A DNA stretch of 64,000 bases from assembly GCF_000189635.1 (NCBI RefSeq), contig NW_002476426.1, positions 1,178,001-1,242,000 on the forward strand, in the 5' to 3' direction. Shown here piece by piece: positions 13,902-28,100 of the stretch (positions are counted from its first letter, which is position 1; every line of letters begins with the position of its first letter). The notes below the pieces were generated by a model. That model saw nothing but the letters and a program-made list of their open reading frames with translations. It did no database searches and was not told the DNA's origin. The position numbers and the translations under genes were made by a program. Source of the DNA: Tetrahymena thermophila SB210 (taxonomy: Eukaryota; Ciliophora; Oligohymenophorea; Hymenostomatida; Tetrahymenidae).

Positions 13902-14936
13902 ATGTCACAACAAAAAAGCAGAGGATACAATAAATCTGACCAACAACACAACTAATATAACTAACAAAATCAAGAGCCACCCAAATAGGTTAAGCCTACA
14001 TATTATGATCTTGAATTGAACAGCAAGAAAAATGCAAATAGCGTTTTTATTAAAGCTCAAGTTGTTAGCATTGAAGAATAAGAATCAAAATTCCCTACTA
14101 GCAATCAAGCTAAAACTTTGATTGTAAGTCTTGCATAAATTCTTTAAGAAAGAAACTAAACCCAAAAGGCTTAAATAAAAGTTCATCCTCCCAACCCAAT
14201 CTTTTACAAGGACCTAGAAGAAAAATAAAAGGAAAAGCACTACAACTTTTTCTTAAATGCTAAGAAGTAGCTTGATAATAATGAACTTGTTTTGATAGAA
14301 ATTTTGAATGGTAAGCTCAAAAGAGAAAAAGAAAACAAGTAAAGGGATAATAATGAAACTACAAAGAAATAAAAAATTATTTAACTTAAAGAATGGACTT
14401 AAGTTAAGAAATGCGAGAGATTCTTCGAGAATAACGATAAAAAGATGGGAGAAATCAATCAAATTAAGGATATTACTGCCAACAACAAATATGTTAATAT
14501 TCTTGCTGTAGTCACTGCTATTAAACCTTTAGGAGAAATTGCCAAAGGAAGCTAACTCTTATCACCAGAATTCAAAGCCGAAAAGCCTGAAGATTAACCC
14601 CTTAATCATCATATCACTTTACGTGATTAAACTGGAGAAATACATTGTATTCTTCCTAATATTGACAAGTTTAAGAGCTTTATATAATTGGGCAAATATC
14701 TCTTCTTCCAAAAGGCCTAAATTCAACATTCCAAAATTAAAGAAGGAGAAACCAACATCTTCTTAAACATCTACATTAATGAAAAGAAGCAAAAGCCCAA
14801 AGGTTTCATCTGGGATTGCTCTAGTTTACCTGAATTTGAAACTGCTATTCCAAGTATTAAGAGCTCTACTAATTTAATCAATGTAAGCAATAAAGTCTGG
14901 ATTGTTAAAGTTCCTCAAACTCAAACTGCTCAATGA
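13902..14936 (+). CDS. OB-fold nucleic-acid-binding protein, predicted
   Basis: Single exon, 344 aa, start MSQQKSRGYNKS, stop TGA. The first 35 residues are a Gln-rich tail. Residues about 197-280 have the pattern of an OB fold: YVNILAVVTAIKPLGEI, a loop, HHITLRDQTGEIHCIL (236-251; the LRDxTG turn is typical of RPA-like OB folds), then a KYLFFQKAQIQ strand. Residues 46-140 (SVFIKAQVVSIEE, KTLIVSLAQIL, VLIEILNGKL) may be a second, more divergent OB unit. Such proteins commonly bind single-stranded DNA or telomeric DNA; which one applies here is not shown. GC content is higher than in neighbouring genes and many Gln codons are CAA, suggesting strong expression. The gene is compact, intronless and preceded by a gene-poor region. 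Confidence 0.75.
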
Positions 14937-16052
14937 TCAGAATAGAAGAATGAACTCATTAACATGTCTATAAAAATTTCAACTTGTTTGCATATAACAC
15001 CTCTCTCTATTCATAAAAACTAATTTCATATTGCATTTTTTATGTTTATCTCAACTAAGTCTTCAATTTAGTAATATTAATAAATGCATTAATTAATTAA
15101 CTAATTAATAACTTCTTCTTGATATGCTATAAGATTTTTTTTGTTTCTTTTGTTGAATTTATGATTCAAAGTATTTCTTAATGTATATATTTACTTTGTC
15201 TATCAAAAATATTAAGTTTTATTTAGATAGAACTTGATTCTTAAATAATTTCTTTATTAATTGATTATTATTTAATTAATCATCTAATAAAATAAGAAAA
15301 ATAAATAAATTTCAATATTTTATAAAAACAAATGATGTTTTATTGAAATAAGCTAATTCCAAATAAATTTTCCACGTTTTCACAAATTCTTAACTTAAAT
15401 TTTCAAAAAAACCTAAAATTCTTAATTCTTTATTAAAATAAAATATTTTAATTTTTTTACTTTAAATTAGTGGTTAGGTTAATAATAATTTATAGAGTTA
15501 TTTAATATTTAAAATAAATATCATTAAACTATTCTCAAAGTCATGATAGATGGATGAATGAGATTTCTTGTATTAAATATTTATAATTTTTAATACATAC
15601 ATACATATATATTTGTCAATCATTTATTTTAAAACTTTTCAATTAAGTATAATATTTTGACTTGTAAATTTGTAGGGGGTGTTATTTTTATTATAAATTA
15701 AAATATTTTATATAAGATAAATAATTGATCTTTTTATTAAAAATCCTAAAAAATGTATTTTATTTGAATTTATAGGGAGGAATATTATTTTAAGTATTTT
15801 CATGAAAAAATTTAAAATTAGAAGAAAGATTTGAATAAGTTTTAAAAGATTCATAATAATAAAGACAGACAATATCAAAAAGTTTTTAAAACAAAAACAT
15901 TATAAAAATTTTTAAATAGAAATTAATCATCTATCTATCTATCTTTCTTTCTATTTTTTCAGTAATTTAATGATAAATTTTGAATAATTAATTCCTGTTT
16001 TCAATTTGTAAAAAAAATTAGTAAGTTTTTGTGCTTAAAAAAAGTAAAAAAA
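14937..16052. other. Intergenic, no gene seen
   Basis: Spacer between two plus-strand genes. It includes an ATCT microsatellite with a CTTT tail at about 15929-15953. No coding frame recognised. Confidence 0.6.
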
Positions 16053-17894
16053 ATGGTAAAAACAATTGAACAGAGCATAACAGATTTTAATGAAAAAATA
16101 AGCATCACCAAACACAAATCTTTATCTCAGATAAATAATTTGTAAAGGTTTCTGTAGCAATAATTAGAGGATTTGACTGAAAAAATTGTAAATAAGATTG
16201 ACAAATACGATAAGCAAATTTAATAAAATATAAATTTCTACCACTCCTTACCATAATAAAATTTGCTAAAAGGGTATTTTGAGAATATACTTTTATCTTA
16301 ATTGAATGAAGATTTAGATATTTTAGAAGTAGAAGACTCTCAAGAGTAATAAGCTTTGCCTCCTATATAATAAGTTACAGATTAGCAGTAGTCAAGCCAT
16401 CAAAAGCAATTAAAGGAAGTTTATTCCATATTAAAAAAAGCAATAAATTTATTTTCAGAGCAATATTCAAATTCAATTTAAAATATAAACAACAAACTTA
16501 TAGATTTTAGCCAGAAAAACATAGACTTTTATTCAGATTATTGCTTATCATAAGACAGATAGCACTCAAATATTTTGTTTCAAAAATCAACAACAGAAAT
16601 AAATAACCAAGAAAATAGCTTGTAGAATGAATAAAAAAATATTTAAATAGAGATTTTTAGTTAAATTGACTTTAAAAATGAATCACCTAGTCACCTTCCT
16701 GAACAATATCACTACAGCCATGTTAAGTGTTTTTCTATTTTAGATGATAATAGAAGGGCAGTCCTTTGCACAAGAAATAATCTACTTTTAATTGATATTT
16801 TAAGTTCAAAAGTACTAAAATGCTCTTACATAAGAGGTGACTAGCCCACACTCCCAACATGTATTTAGCCTCTTTATTCTTATGAATATGAAAATGAAAT
16901 ACTGTATTCAGAAATGTTTAAGAGCAGTACTGATGCTACATATTTCTAAAGTGTACAATAGGATTTATAAAATAATTTATTTACTATAAATGGGACATAA
17001 TAAAACTCAGGCGAATCATCAGCAATTTAGTCAGAAAATAATTAAAATTAAAGCATAAAAAGAAAAAGATAGCAGAATTTAATTGCTGTGGGTATGGGAA
17101 GCTTAAGTTCAACAATAGACATATGCATATACAGTTTAAAAAACCTATAAAAGATTATTCGCTTACCAGGACATTTAAGGACGATTTGTAAAATAATATA
17201 GACTCCATTAGACTATGAGACGATGTTTTCAATATCCTCAGACAAAAAAATAATAGCATGGAATTTGACAAATTCAAATCAAATCTTGACTGAAAATACA
17301 AACCATGCTTAAAGCATAAATGATGCATTGATGTTAAACGAATATCTCCTTGCAACATTTAGTTTGAATGGCGAAATATTTTTATGGGACATAGAGTACA
17401 CAAATTAAACTCCAAATAAGTTTAAAAGTCTCAAAAAGAAGATTATAATTTAACGCTCATGTTTAAGTCTATATATTGGGCAAGTTTTAATGAACTCAGA
17501 TAGAGTTTATCTAAGCATAACCTCTTAAGGTTTAACAGAATAAAAGTACTTCCTTGAAATGAATGACTTTTAAAATAGAGTTTTAGTTAAGCAAGAGCTC
17601 CCATTAAAGGTTATAGGCTTGAATGTGTTATCTGTTAACATGCACATATATGCCTTTGTTACTTATTCCTATTCAAGCTTTTTTGAAGTTTATCTGATAG
17701 ATACTTGCTAATCTGGTTAAAAGTCTGCTACTCTAGTCTAATAGATAGATTTTCCTTCTAAAAATTAGAATATAAACACTGTTATAGAGTCTCCAAGAGT
17801 TTAATTCATACAATTAAGCGAGTAATAAAATAAAATTCTAATTGCTTTTGCTTTAGATAAAAATATATCTATATACAGTATTACTATAAGTTGA
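16053..17894 (+). CDS. WD40-like beta-propeller protein with N-terminal coiled coil
   Basis: Single exon, 613 aa, start MVKTIEQSITDFNEK, stop TGA. The first 190 residues are helical and Gln/Glu-rich, with coiled-coil character (LEDLTEKIVNKIDKYDKQI). From about residue 215 onward come repeated propeller-blade patterns: HVKCFSILDDNRRAVLCT, then FSISSDKKIIAWNL, then EYLLATFSLNGEIFLWDI. These are the hydrophobic-strand plus W-[NDS]-[IL] endings of WD40 blades, about five to seven of them, several weak. No catalytic motif is visible. A protein-interaction scaffold is the usual role; partners are unknown. Propeller call fairly sure, blade count approximate. Confidence 0.7.
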
Positions 17895-19196
17895 AAAAAT
17901 TTATTTTTTCTATATGATTGTAAAAAATAGAGCTAATCCATTGAATTTAAATTAATAAATTAAAACTTATTTAATTTTTAACTCTTTTATAATTCAAAAA
18001 AAAACAAACATCAAATTGCATAAGTGCATAAATTCTGTAACTTATTTTTAGTTTTAAAATTTTAAAGATTTTAGCAAAATTTTATCTTTCTTAAATTTAA
18101 AAATAAATAAAATGAAAAGTTAGTTTGATAATTAATTAATTACTGCTTTTATTTAAAATTTTGATTAAATCTAAACTAAAATTAATTCTTTAAATTTGAT
18201 AACAACTAATTTAAAGATAAATCTAAAAAACTTAAAAATCTTAAGGATTTTCTCATATCTTCTTTAGATTTGAAAAATTTTTATTAAAGATTGAATTTGG
18301 TTTTATGACTTAATTTTGGTTTAAGATATATTAAAGCAATCAAAGAACATGCAAATTGAGTTAAAGGATAGAATTTTATTTTTTATAATACCTGTAAAAA
18401 AAATTGTTAATTGAAATTAAGAGATATAATTTGATAAAAATTATTAAAAGAAAATAATATAATTCAATCATTTTTTAATAATAAATATATGATAAAATAA
18501 AGAGAAAATAAAATGAGTATGTGCTTAATAATAGGAATATTATTTTAGAGAAAAAGGGAATAAGCACAATTAGTTTAATTTGTTAGTTAAACATTAATTA
18601 TGAAGTATTTTAAGTTATAGAAAAAAAGATAAAAATTACCTACTTTATTAGAATGGTTTAGAGAGTGTATATAAACAACGCCTTTATTTTATTCATTTTT
18701 ATTTTTAACATTTCGTTTTAAACAGAAACTATGAAAAAAAAGTAAGTAATTTAATAAGTATAAAAATTAAATACAATAATTAGAATTAATTAATTAATTT
18801 AATAAATTTTACTATTTAGAACCTGTTATTTATTCAAATTCGTTTGATATATATTTCATATTTAATAATATTAGAACAAATTGATTTTAATTATCTTATT
18901 CATTCAACAAAACTTTAAAAATAAGAGAGAAATCTCTATTCATAAAAAAGGCAGGTTTGATTTTTACAAAGTGAAAATAAGGATTATTTTATAATTTAGT
19001 CTATTTATAAATTATACACAAGTAGAGCTCAAGCAAGATTATCTATATATTAGATTAGATTTAAATATTTAATCTCTTTAGGGAATCATACACTAAAAAT
19101 TAAAAGATAAACCATTAATTAATTAGCATATTTCCATTTTTACTATAGTAACATACACATTAAAAATTGCACCTAAACTGATAATAAATTAGTAAA
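17895..19196. other. Intergenic, no gene seen
   Basis: 1.3 kb AT-rich spacer ahead of the Ca2+ channel gene; presumably includes its promoter. No coding frame recognised. Confidence 0.6.
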
Positions 19197-22100
19197 ATGG
19201 ATATATAAAAAACTTTTAAAAAAGTAAATACCCTAGATGCAAATAACAGCTAGGTAGGATAAGCTAACAGTAGCTTCCAAGGTTAAATACAAGAAAATTC
19301 CAATATGTTTAGATCCTAATAGCCTTTAAAAGATAAACTAGCAATATCAGGGTTTATAATGCCAAAATAAGATGAAGTCATTGATTAGAGGACTTCATTT
19401 AATGATCTTGGATTTGATTATAAAAAGGAAAAATAAGAAATCGAAGAAAATGAAGAGGATATGATACTAAAGAATGAAAAATATTAAAACAGAACAATAC
19501 AAGTTTAATATGGCTCATTAATTACAATTTCATTAGCAGAATATACAGATTGTTACATTTATTCAGACGGCTTCTCTTCGAAAACAATTAAATTAAAAGA
19601 GTTTAAATCAGCTTGCGGATAACGTGACCTCGACTTTTTTAACTCAGTTTTTATGATTTTACCCACCATGGAATATAAATACTAGTACCAACTTCTTCAT
19701 TAGTTCGTTTTTCCTGAGTCTAAAAAGAAGCATGGAAATGACAGTAATTTATTTGATATTGATTACATTTAAAATATTTAAACGTCTAAATTTGTTTTTG
19801 TGTAAATGAAACAATTAAAGAAAGTTAACCAATCAACCAATGAGCAAGCAAGCAAACAAACAAATATATAAATAATAGATTATTTAAATATAATTGTATT
19901 AAAGTATAAATAAAATTGAATAGCAAAATTAGATTAAAAATAAACTTAAAAATACTTGCTTTTTTTAAAATTTTATAGTTAAATTACTGCAATAGTGTAA
20001 ATAATTCAACTATTTCAATTATTCACAATGCTTCTTAACTGAAAATTTATATCGCAGACGAGTTATTTTTCTATTTATTTTATATACACATATGAAATAC
20101 TTTTGAAGAATTTATTAATTTAACTATCTATCTATTTTTTTAAAAAAAACTCAATTAGAACTTTAGGAACGTAAGCAAAAGATACAAACATTTCAATAGA
20201 ATATAGAGGGTGAATTTAGTGCTAATATCTTAAGTTTTAATAAACTCAAAGGCACTCCTGTCTCTTTTTCAACATCTTCTTTTCACTTAGTCCATAAAGC
20301 ATCACTGAAATATCTTTCAGTTGATGATACAAACTAAGATAACTACATGTAAATTTTTTTTATGTTTAATTTTATTTTTTTATTTCATTATTTATTAATT
20401 CAATTATAAAAGTAGAAAATAAGTGGTAAACGATATCACAAATTTCCTTTTTCATAGAATTAATACAAATCTTTTATATTTCAAACAGATTTAAATTTGT
20501 CGACTTTCCAGATCAAAATTGCTTATTTAAATTCATGCCTTGTCTCATGTTTTAAAATCAGCGTCAAACTACCTCAAATGCAGTATTTAACAAAGATAAT
20601 CTTTACATAGTAAGTTCTAAGCCCATTCATAATCGTAAACCCTACATATTTACTGATTATGCAGGACAAAAAGAAATCAATAAAATAAATGTACTCCAGG
20701 ATGAGTCTTCGTATGGCAAAATTTACGCAAATTTAGAAACTACTTGCAAATGGAGGTAAATATTTTTATAAAATTAGTTCTCACCTAAATTATTTATTTA
20801 CCTTAAAATATTAAATATTATTTATTTATTTATTTTTGAATTTTTACTTGACAAATCTTGTTAATTTAATAATTAAAATTTATAGAATTAACATATTTTA
20901 GCAGCCTGAGCTGGCCGATAAATCTTATTATATGAATGTTGGTGATTCTATTTGGCTAAATTTATCAGAATACCATGTAAATAAGTTATAAAGGTGTGTT
21001 TATATATTAATCAAATATTAAATAATTAGTACCAATTTTCTACTTCAAGGACTGTTAATATTTATCAAAGAATAAAAAACATAATTTATTCAAATAACGA
21101 TTAACAGTAATCTAACAATCTATAAAGCCATGCCTCTGAAGTAAACATAAATAAAAATAAGTCTATGCTAAATAATAGCTAAGCTATCCCAAACCAATAG
21201 AACTAATAAGCAAATTAACCTCAATCTACTCAAAATTAATAAATACCTTTTTCACCTGTGGCTTTAAATAACCTCAATATAAATAATACTGCTAATGATA
21301 AGTAATATTAAAAATCATCAAGTACTGTTGGAAAAATTCAAAAATAGTTTACTCAAGGACAAGAATTCCTCACTCCTAATTATTAAAAAATGAACACTCT
21401 GCAAGTCGAAGATCAAAATGCTGCATATTCTGTTAGCGGTTCAAGAGTTTCTAGGTAATAAAGTGGTTTAAGCAACTCCCATGAGTTTGAAGATGAGGAA
21501 GACTATGATGAAAATTTAGATAATAATATTGAAATACTTGAAAATGAGATTTTTCATAATGCTGAAGTGGCTTTAATTCATTAAAATCAGGACGATATGA
21601 ACAATTTCGATAAGAAAGAAGAGGGCTAGAAATTTAGATCTATTCCTTCCTAATACAAAAATGAAAAAGCTTAAGCAAATCAATTAGAAGAAAATGATTC
21701 GGATGATGAAGAAATCAAAACAGATCAAAAAAATTAGAAATCTTAAAATTTGAACACTTAAGGTCTATGGAAGATAGAAAGCGAGTACTTTGCAGTTGGT
21801 GGTTTCTTAGAATGGAAGTAAAATTACCGTCTAAGACATTTTGCTACAGGAAAGTATCTATCTCTTCAACAAAAGAATGGATAAGTAAAAATTATTTGAA
21901 TTAGTAATACTGAATAACATTTATATATTTAAATAATAACAGGTTGAGATGGTCCTTACTTCAAGACCAACTCCATAGACTTTGTTTAATTTTGTAGCTG
22001 TGCAAGCTATATCCTCTAACTTGAATACTTTTTCAAAACAAAAATATATTTCAAAAGACAGCTTTTATTGCTTAAAAAGCAAAACTATAGATGGATATAT

Positions 22101-25100
22101 TGGAATAAACTAGCTTAAACTCTTAGAAGAAAATAAATGCTAAATGAAGATAAATTAAACATGTAAGAAGAAATATTTACTTGAATTGATTTTTTGCCAT
22201 TTATTGTTTAAAAATTTTTTATTTATTAATTAAAAGAAAATCAATTCAATATTTTCAAAATGAAGAAAGCCAACTTTGATGATAATTGGGAAATTAATTT
22301 CTTATTGTGTTGTGTTCCTATTCTTACTGAATCTATAAAGTTTATTAACAGAATTGTATTATTTGAAATTTATTTTTTGCATATTTTGTTCTTACTTTTT
22401 TATTACTTTAACAGGGTAAGAAGTCTATCCTTGAGAGGTTTTCTAAAAATAGGTCAACCTATGAGTATATGTTTTCAAGAATAAAATAAGTTCTTAAAGA
22501 TATTGATGCATTTATCTGCAATACATTAACATCTAACATTTCAGTAACAGAAGAATATGGTAAACCTTCCATTGAACGTTCTAATGTAAAGCAACCATTC
22601 ATTAAAACTTATCAAATAATTTTTATTTTTTGTGAAAAAATAAGATTTTGAGAGAATAGCATGTAATTGGTATCTTATGCCTGTTACTGTTTAAGACATA
22701 TCCAAGAGAAGATTTACAAAAAGCTCTAAATATGGAAAATGTAACAGAAAGAATAAGATAAGAATAAGAGAAAGGGTTTAACAGAAACAATAGCAATAAT
22801 ACTGTCCATTAATATTAAGCTTCAGAATGTAAATAAATAAAATTAATAGATAGCTTTTTAAATATAAATTAATTTTTTAAACTAAAATTTTTAGATGGGA
22901 CAAACAAAAAACCTCTTTCAAAAATGATGGAAGACTTAATTTTAAAAAAATACAGCATTAGCATTCTTATCTATAAGATATTCCAAAACGTGTGCTTTGA
23001 CAATAAATAGAATTAAGAATATCTTTTTAAGTATATGAGCGAATTTTAGAAGCAAGTAGGCTCACAAGATATTGTTTGTGAAAGCTTAATCAAATTCTTT
23101 AGATTGAACAGGATGATTATTTAAAGATTTTCTCTTCCCATTTATCATAGAAAGACATAAAGGAAATTAAGTAGAATGGCTCCACCATAATTGTCTCCCT
23201 CACCAAGCGACGTTAAGTAGACAGGAAGCCATTTAAGTGCTGGCGAAGAAAAAACATCTCATTTAAATATGATAATTAATAAATTAGTTTCATACTAAGG
23301 ATAGAAAAAGAATGATATCCTTAAATTTCTTACATAATTTTGTAAATATATGGATAAAGCTATCTTTAATAATTAGGAAGTTATATTTAGTAATCTAATC
23401 ATTAAATACAAAAATAGTTCTCAGTCTCCTTTGTTTTAACTTTGTCTTTAAGGAGGGGATTGTTTGACTATATAACTTCTTGACAACGTATAGAAAATTT
23501 AGTTTTAAATTTTAATTAAAAAAATTACTTTTACCAAAAATTAGTTTGACGAGAAGTAGTTATAAATAGCAGATTTTTTGCAACTTGATGAAGATGAATA
23601 TGAATTTGATGATTAGGATGGAATTGCAGATGAAGAAGAAAAACCTGATTCAAAGAAAAAATTATCAGGATAAAATATTAAAGTAAATGCTGAAAAAGAA
23701 AATCCTAACAATAATTTTTTGATGAATTAGCTCAATCTATTCTCGAACCTTTGTTTAAATCGTAACTATAATTGCTGCAATTACTTCATGGAGATATTCC
23801 CTCTAAAGACTCTTATAGAGCAAGTTGAGAATGAGCTTATTAAAAATGAATAAGTAAAAGCTGCTTTCCTCAAGCTTATTCACTATATTTATTTGGGTAT
23901 GTTATAAAAAATTATTTTTTTTTTAATTTTATTTTTATTTCTTTTGAATAGATAAGGAGCCTAGGACTATTCAGATAAAACCAAATTATATCAGAATTAT
24001 TGACTAGGAAGCTGATTAGTTGTATATTGAAAAATTCTAATCAGAGAGAAAAAGAGTAGCTAGCTTAACATATAAAGAATCAACTCATAATAATCATTAG
24101 AATGGAAATATTGAAATGTAAAATTTGTAAATTATGTCACAAGCAAGCAAAGTAAATAAGCTAAACCAAAACAACTAAGAAGCAATAAGTTTGCTTTAAA
24201 AAGTTGAAGGCCAAGAATTACTCACAACTTTGAATGAATAAGATTAAAACGAAATCAACTGTCTAAAAAAACTAAAGAGTGATTTATTAAAGTTTTTGCT
24301 TTAAAAGGAAGAGCTTCTGAAGAAGGTTACTCATGACACACAAGATAAAATTTTTAATGCAATGACTTATGAAGCTATTAAAATGTTAAAGATGATGCTT
24401 AAGTTTGGAATTTTCAATTAAGAATTGGAAGCCCCAGTTGAAGATTTTAAAAAAAAGACAATGAAAACATTTATCCCAACAAAGCTTGTTGAAGCATTAA
24501 AAAAGAAGGAAGAGCCAAAACCAAAAACTGAAATAGAAAAATTAATAGGAATTTGTGTGAAGATTTTAGAATACGATCAATTTTACTAGGAAACTTTGTA
24601 AGATCTCAATATCGTTAGAAGAACAGATGAAGTGAAGAAGCCTACAGATATGATTAATTTAAAGGTATTCCAAGGAGGTATTAAAATAACTTGTTTTTTA
24701 GTTTGGATAGTTTAATTAATAAAATGAATAAAATATAGGTATGAACCTTATTGGATAGGGATTAACAGGTATTAAGGACATATTTGATCTGGCTACAGGA
24801 GGAGGTAATAAGGAAGGTAAAAAAAATGAATAAAAGAAGAAAGCTGTTGCTTTAGATGAAATTAGCGCTGATATTGTTACTGATCCACTTTTTAAGAAAA
24901 TATAAGGCCTTAAAAAAGTTTTAAACAAATATACCAATAAAACTTACCTTTCTAAGGAAGAGCTTAAAAAAGATTAAGAAGAAGATTACGAAACTGGAAT
25001 TAAAATATAAATTTGTTAAATTTTCTAAGAAATGCTAAACATCTAATAAGATTTCTATTTAGACAATACTATCAGCTTCTTTAAAAAGAATTTGGTTCAA

Positions 25101-28100
25101 ATTCATAATAAAATTAATTAGCCAAAATCTCAGCAAAAGATAAATATATCTTCACTTCTTCCCGAAGATCCTTTTGAGGTTGGTCAACCATATGAAAATT
25201 AAGAAGAAGTAAATTTTTAAATACAAATCTTCATTTTAACTCCTTATTTTTTTTCAAAAGTTTGTCAATTATACAGAGAAGATACCCCCTAAATCATTTG
25301 ATGCAATTCTCGAAAGATCTTTTATGGAAACTTTATTGATTAGCTTTTACTTTGCAGATAATCCTAATTTGAGCAATGAAATTATGAACCTCTTAAAAAG
25401 AGTTTGCAACTAAAAAGGAGAATTGATTAATAACATAGCTAAAATAGAGCTATTACTTACTCACGAAAGTAAAAAAACTTACCATACACTTAGCTTGTAA
25501 GTGAGTAAACTTAAGAATCTTATCTAAAATAGTTAAATTTGGCTCTAAATCTCATAAAATAAAGAGAGTGAAATCAAAATGACACAATGTTTAGAATGCT
25601 TACAATAAATCATAAATTAATTGACTTTTTCTGATATTCAAAACTCAGAAGAGCAGTAAATAATTTAAATTATTAATAATGTTTTAATTTCTATTTTTTT
25701 TTATTAAAAAAAGATAACAGTAAATGAAGATAGGATAAAGTATATTCAAACATGTTACAGGAGATGATACCATTTTACAATTAATAGAAAGAGCTACTAT
25801 TCTATTTCATAGTCAGAAAGAAATATTCTTTAATAACCAATTAGAAAAAAATGAAAAAATAAGCCAAATCATTCAGATGATTAACTTTTGCTATTAGATA
25901 TTAGTATTATTCTGTAGAAATAATAGCGCTCACTAAGAGTAAAAACACATATTAATATTATTTTTTATAATCAAGCTAATCAAATATATTTTTTATGAAA
26001 ATAGGCTTTTCTTTGAAAAGATATTTAAAATTCTTATTTAATTTTAAGACTTTAACTTTGGACAGCTACCTTTAATTCAAGAAATCATTTAAGGGAATGT
26101 GAATATTTGCACGTAGTTAAGGGCAGAGGATTTAAAATTCATAGCAGAATTTATTGTTAACCATGGAAAATACACATAGTTTTTAAGTATATTTGATATT
26201 ATCATAGAAACAGTCACTGAAAAAGATGATAAATAAAGCAAAATTATGCAATCTATGGTTATAAAAATTCTATTTGATGATAGAATTGCTTAAAAGATCA
26301 ACGTAATCTCAATAATTATATTATAATAAAATTTAATCAAATATAATTAAATTTAATCAGCCTTTTGTTGAAAGCTACTCAGATCAAGATGAAAACACCT
26401 ATTAGTTCTTTGCAGAATTACCTGATATAAAAGGCTACAAGGAAATTCTAATTAGAGTAAAAAAAAATTTGTTCAAAAAACAAAATTTAATAAAATTTTT
26501 AATTTTCTTAACCAATAGTTGATATCTAAAGGATTAGATAAAGATAGTGATATTTCTTTGATTTCGAAAATGAATAAAGTTATTTCAGCTGATAATTTAT
26601 TACAAGAATTGTATCAATCATAAACAGAAAGCATCCAATATGAAAGATCGCAAGAAAAATAGCATTTAATGATACCTTCTTATAAAAAACAAAAAAAAAT
26701 ATTAAAAATACTGCTTTACTATTTGACAAAGAGTCAAAAAGATTATATCGAAAACTAATTCCGTGGAAGTAAAGTTTTATTATAACTAATCTAATTAATC
26801 ACGGATAGACTAAAAGAAGAAAGACCTTATACTATTAAGTTTTAAATAATTCTTATAGATAGGATTATTCCTTTAATTAATATTTATTCAGAGCTCTTTT
26901 TAAGAGAATAAAACATATAGCTAACAGAATCGTAAGACTTCTTAGCTCTTTCTAAAAGTTCATTCTAGTAGTTTACTGTTGAATATATCCGTTAAGCTGA
27001 TTAGTAACTTTCCTTCTTTCTTACTTTTTTTAATTTAAATTATAAATATTTTTTTAATTAAAAGATTCCACAAAGAATATGAACCGATTTTCATTAAAGA
27101 TGTTAGATATAGAAATCTTTTTAGACTTAGTAATTTCTATTCAGTTCCCATACCAAAAACTTTGAATTTTGCTAGGGAATAAGGAGATGGATTTATATAA
27201 AATAAGGATTCTGAAATGGGCCAATTTGTAGCGAGATTAGAAAATAGCCGTTTAGATAGTTACTCTTCTCTAAATAGTAAGAGATAAAACTCCTTTAATA
27301 TGAATAATACTAAAAGAGGAGGAAGTCTTACTAGCAGATCAAAATAAGTAGATTAAGATGATATGAGCTTCGAAGGAGATAAGCTTAAGAAAAAATAAAG
27401 TAACTTTAACACTAATAATAACAACAGTAGCAGTGCTATCAAATAAAAATTAAATGGAGATAGAGGAAGTCCTTTGCTTTAATTGTAAAATTCACCTTCA
27501 TAACATCAAAATGGAAAAAATTTGGATATAGAAATGATTAATTTTAATCCCATTCAGAAAAATAATATTGCTGAAGAAGATATGCAGGGTATTGATAAAA
27601 TTAACTCAAATAGGTTAAGCAATAATAAGCTGCTTACTGTTAATCTTAACAAACACTTGAGTTCTATGAAACCAGCAGATTAAGTTTTATTCAATCTGCA
27701 AATTAAAGATTAGTGGGATAATCTAAAAGAACTGCTTCAAATTAATGAAGAAATATAAGAAAAATTAGAAGATGAAAAGAGCCTGCTTTCTAACAACATC
27801 TTAAATGTCCAAAATATTTTCATGGCAGATTTGAAAGATCACTAAAAAGACATACTCTTAAACTCTGAAGATTTGATAACAAAATGCCTAAGTAAAACTT
27901 TTACAAATTTATCTTATTTATTTTAAAATTATTTTATCGTAAATAAACAATATTTAATTTTTTCACTAATAATTTAATTTTATTATGTGAAGATTATATT
28001 GAATTTTGGGAGAAGAATCACTCAGATAAAAATGACATCATTTTTACAATAAAATCACTCTCAAATATTCTTAAACTGGAGGATGAAGATGATGAAGAGT

